In this document: positions 12,907 through 15,228 of the stretch, in pieces
Layout: the number at the start of each line of letters is the position of its first letter
Position numbering within the stretch: the first letter of the stretch is position 1
Origin: Fluviibacter sp964387485
GTDB taxonomy: Bacteria; Pseudomonadota; Gammaproteobacteria; Burkholderiales; Rhodocyclaceae
DNA: 15,228 nucleotides
Reading direction: 5' to 3'
Assembly (NCBI GenBank): GCA_964387485.1
Contig: CAYLWV010000038.1
Location: 1-15,228 of the forward strand
The notes under the pieces: model-generated
Seen by the model: the letters and a program-made list of their open reading frames with translations, nothing else
Databases searched by the model: none
Told to the model about the DNA's origin: nothing
Translations under genes and position numbers: made by a program

Positions 12907-13877
12907 TATCGTGCTCCCGCCTTGCGCTCACCCTGTTTGATCAGCCATTCCGAAGCTGACAACACAATGAACGTAATAATGAAGAGAATCAGGCCCAGAC
13001 CGAACAGTGCTGGAATGTGCATGGTCGGGTCTGCCTCGGCAAATTCATTCGCCAGCGTTGACGCGATCGAATTACCCGGTGCAAAAAGGTTCAGAGAGAA
13101 CCGGTTCGCGTTACCGATCACGAAGGTCACTGCCATCGTTTCACCCAACGCGCGCCCAAGGCCCAGCATGATGCCGCCGATCACACCCACACGGGTGTAG
13201 GGCAGAACAATGTTTTTGACGACTTCCCAGCGGGTGCAACCGATACCATAGGCAGACTCTTTCAGAACCCCAGGCACAGTTTCAAATACATCGCGCATCA
13301 CCGATGCGATGAACGGGATTACCATCAGCGCTAGAACCAGACCTGCCGTAAAGACGCCCAGCCCCAGCGGCGGGCCCGCAAAGAACGGTTCACCAAACCA
13401 TTTGATCATCCAGGGCTGCACATATTCCTGGACAAGCGGGGCAAAGATAAACAGGCCCCAGAAACCATAAATAATCGATGGCACACCCGCCAGCAATTCA
13501 ATGGCCGTCCCCAAAGGACGGCGCAACCATACCGGGCAAGACTCCGTCAGGAACATGGCGATCCCGAAGCTGATCGGCACACCCACCAGCAAAGCGATCA
13601 GCGATGTCACCAACGTACCCCAGATGGCGATACCCGCACCGAAATTGCCGTCGGTCGGACTCCAGGTGGTGCTGTAGAAAAAGCCAAGGCCGAACTCCTG
13701 AAACGCCGGCCATGCCTGAACAAACAGAGAAACAAGAATGCCGAACAGCGTCAGCAGCACTAATGCAGCAAAGCTGAGGGTCACACCTGCAAACAGACGA
13801 TCCTGACGCAAAAACTTGGCAGATTTTTCTGCCTGTCTTTGCATCGCCTGGGCAACAGTTTCGTTAGTATCAATCAC
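12906..13877 (-). CDS. pstC: Phosphate ABC transporter permease PstC
   Basis: The 323-aa protein has a cytoplasmic N-terminus and six predicted membrane spans. The EAA-type loop ESAYGIGCTRWEVVKNIVLP lies at 207-226 and the family motif GLGRALGETMAVTFVIGN follows. TESCPVWLRRPLGTAIELLAGVPSIIYGFWG is also typical of PstC. The start codon is GTG with GGGAG 7 nt upstream; no in-frame ATG gives a complete N-terminus. It is separated from pstS by 90 bp holding two hairpins. Confidence 0.95.
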   Translation of the reverse strand: MIDTNETVAQAMQRQAEKSAKFLRQDRLFAGVTLSFAALVLLTLFGILVSLFVQAWPAFQEFGLGFFYSTTWSPTDGNFGAGIAIWGTLVTSLIALLVGVPISFGIAMFLTESCPVWLRRPLGTAIELLAGVPSIIYGFWGLFIFAPLVQEYVQPWMIKWFGEPFFAGPPLGLGVFTAGLVLALMVIPFIASVMRDVFETVPGVLKESAYGIGCTRWEVVKNIVLPYTRVGVIGGIMLGLGRALGETMAVTFVIGNANRFSLNLFAPGNSIASTLANEFAEADPTMHIPALFGLGLILFIITFIVLSASEWLIKQGERKAGAR

Positions 13878-13898
13878 TCGATCACTCCCGGATTTCCG

Positions 13899-13941
13899 GT
13901 TTCTTGCGAGAAACTCCGGCCAGCAAATCCGCAGGCCGGAG
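13899..13941 (-). promoter_or_regulatory. Intercistronic hairpins between pstS and pstC
   Basis: Two inverted repeats lie back to back: CTCCGGCC/GGCCGGAG (13914-13921/13934-13941) and GTTTCT/AGAAAC (13899-13904/13909-13914). Neither is followed by a U-tract on the minus strand, so a full terminator is unlikely. They would protect the upstream pstS mRNA from 3' decay or reduce readthrough, giving more binding protein than transporter. Confidence 0.6.
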
Positions 13942-13967
13942 ATCCATCTTGCTGCATTCGGCAGAGA

Positions 13968-15020
13968 TTACTTGGCGACGTAAACCGGCTTGCCATCCGG
14001 ACCCTTGATGTCCGACCAGCTCTTGATGATCGCCTTGACAGCGTTGTCCGGCAGCGGCACGTAGTCCAGATCCGTTGCCATCTTCTGGCCCTTGGTCATA
14101 GCCCAATTGAAGAACTTCAGGACTTCTGCGCTTTGCTCCGGCTTTTCAGCTTTCTTTTGCATCAGGATGAAGGATGCCGAAGTAATCGGCCACGAAGCCG
14201 CACCCGGCTGATTGTTCAGGTTAACCGCAAAGTTCGGGGTACCCGTCCAGTTAGCCTTCGAGGCGGCGGCGTTAAAGCTGCCTTCGTTCGGCTGCACGGC
14301 CTTGCCATCACGGTTGATCAGCGACACGTGCGTCATCTTGTTCTGCTTGGCGTAGGCGTATTCCACATAGCCGATGGCACCGTCGATCTTGGTCACATTG
14401 GCAGCTACACCCGCATTACCCTTACCACCCACACCAGCCGGCCAGTTCACCGTTTTACCGGCGCCAACAACGCCCTTGAACGGTGCCGAGACCTGCGCCA
14501 GGAAATCCGTGAAAACGGCCGTCGTTCCCGACGAATCCGAACGGTACACTAAGGTAATCGCCGTATCCGGCAGCTTCACACCCGGGTTAACCGAAGCGAT
14601 CGCCGAATCGTTCCACTTGGTGATCTTGGCGCGGAAAATATCCGACAGCACATCGTTATTCAGCTTCAATTGACCCGGTGCAACCCCTTGGAGGTTAACA
14701 ACCGTAACCACGCCACCAATAATGGCGGGGAACTGTGCCAAACCATTTTTTTCCAGATCGGCGGCCGAAACGGGATCATCGCTGGCGCCAAAATCGACTG
14801 TCTTAGCAACGATCTGCTTCACGCCACCGCCAGAACCAATCGCCTGATAGTTCAGCGACGTGCCCGTCTGACCTTTGTAGGCTTCTGCCCATTTTGCATA
14901 CATCGGCGCCGGGAAAGTTGCACCCGCACCCGTAATTTGCGAAGCAGCCTGTGCACCACCGGCAACAAGACCAGCAGACACGAGCAAGCCGGTCAACAGC
15001 TTATTGATCGAAACGTTCAT
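13968..15020 (-). CDS. pstS: Periplasmic phosphate-binding protein PstS
   Basis: PstS captures phosphate in the periplasm and delivers it to PstCA. The 350-aa precursor has a Sec signal peptide (residues 1-25 or 26, ending AQA). Phosphate-contact motifs are GAGATFP (31-37), GSGGG (62-66), DFGASDDP (76-83) and RSDSSGTT (160-167). An AAGGAG ribosome site lies 7 nt before the ATG. It is the first gene of pstSCAB and sits behind a Pho box, so it should be strongly induced by phosphate limitation. Confidence 0.97.
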   Translation of the reverse strand: MNVSINKLLTGLLVSAGLVAGGAQAASQITGAGATFPAPMYAKWAEAYKGQTGTSLNYQAIGSGGGVKQIVAKTVDFGASDDPVSAADLEKNGLAQFPAIIGGVVTVVNLQGVAPGQLKLNNDVLSDIFRAKITKWNDSAIASVNPGVKLPDTAITLVYRSDSSGTTAVFTDFLAQVSAPFKGVVGAGKTVNWPAGVGGKGNAGVAANVTKIDGAIGYVEYAYAKQNKMTHVSLINRDGKAVQPNEGSFNAAASKANWTGTPNFAVNLNNQPGAASWPITSASFILMQKKAEKPEQSAEVLKFFNWAMTKGQKMATDLDYVPLPDNAVKAIIKSWSDIKGPDGKPVYVAK

Positions 15021-15091
15021 AACAAACTCCTTGGTTAGCCCAGACTATTTCTGGCATTTTCACTGCAATGATCGAAGTCTATGGACACAAA

Positions 15092-15109
15092 GTTACCGAT
15101 TTATGACAA
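15092..15109 (-). promoter_or_regulatory. Pho box upstream of pstS
   Basis: The minus strand reads TTGTCAT-AAAT-CGGTAAC, two 7-bp half-sites with a 4-nt AT spacer, close to the PhoB consensus. A weaker third half-site, TGTCCAT, follows after another 4 nt (15081-15087). The site lies about 70-90 nt before the pstS start, a normal distance. Confidence 0.75.
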
Positions 15110-15153
15110 TTCGTCATTTTTCTGCTCTGCACAAAAAAATTGTGGCAACCCGC

Positions 15154-15228
15154 TTAAAGCTGGTGCATAGCCTCTACCAGCAAAGACTCGAACTGTTTCA
15201 CAACGACCGGCCAGCTCTCCCGCTCGGC
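15154..15228 (-). CDS. C-terminal end of an unidentified protein (partial, runs off the window)
   Basis: The last 24 codons and a TAA stop are read on the minus strand. The peptide includes SWPVVVKQFESLLVEAM, an amphipathic helix of the kind that ends many GT4-type glycosyltransferases, but 24 residues are not enough to assign a family. It lies upstream of pstS in the same direction, with the Pho box in between. A short CACAA/TTGTG dyad (15130-15144) separates them, without a proper U-tract. Confidence 0.5.
   Translation of the reverse strand, partial: AERESWPVVVKQFESLLVEAMHQL

Noticed and set aside
1..15228. CRISPR array, toxin-antitoxin, phage-defence or biosynthetic cluster
   Set aside because: No regularly spaced repeats and no matching gene families were seen; the window is mostly conserved chromosomal genes.

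Overview
The window looks like chromosomal DNA of a chemolithotrophic, sulfur-oxidising proteobacterium, probably Gamma- or Betaproteobacteria. This rests on a periplasmic flavocytochrome c sulfide dehydrogenase pair (fccA-fccB), a TauE/SafE-type permease, a Proteobacteria-style Pho regulon, and SirB, YbaN and YkgJ homologues. No rRNA gene or diagnostic marker is present, so the genus is left open. The only breaks are a 100-N scaffold gap inside phoB and partial sequence at the right edge.

Layout. (1) 1-675: a degenerate tRNA-Met-like sequence with a terminator, one AT-richer VOC/glyoxalase-fold gene, then a second partial copy of the same tRNA 3' half with its own terminator. The two tRNA pieces are direct repeats bracketing a single gene, like the scar of an integration. 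(2) 676-4634: mostly housekeeping or poorly known genes. These are a TauE/SafE permease (-), a secreted glycine-zipper protein (+), a minus-strand operon of an unrecognised protein, SirB and YbaN, then on the plus strand a YkgJ cysteine-cluster protein and a P1 (DmpA/NylC-type) self-processing peptidase. (3) 4653-6355: the sulfide dehydrogenase operon fccA-fccB (-) with a recognisable promoter. (4) 6365-7474: infA (IF-1, TTG start, extended tail) followed by an alpha/beta-hydrolase (-). (5) 7552-8259: crcB/fluC fluoride channel and a DUF190 protein (+). (6) 8296-15109: the phosphate-starvation module. phoU-phoB-phoR run rightwards behind a Pho box. They converge on pstS-pstC-pstA-pstB, which run leftwards from a second Pho box near the right end. 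A hairpin terminator separates the two operons. (7) 15154-15228: the last codons of an unidentified minus-strand gene.

How the genes work together. PstS binds periplasmic phosphate and PstCAB imports it. PhoU links transporter state to the PhoR kinase, PhoR phosphorylates PhoB, and PhoB should bind both Pho boxes seen here, closing a positive loop. FccA and FccB oxidise sulfide in the periplasm and pass electrons to cytochromes. CrcB with DUF190 is a likely fluoride-resistance pair.

I see no convincing undescribed multi-gene system. The most unusual piece is the one-gene insertion between tRNA-Met-derived repeats at the left end, where the gene's stop codon lies in the tRNA-derived sequence. 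The most practically important observation is that phoB is split only by an assembly artefact: the 55 bases before the N gap are repeated exactly after it.
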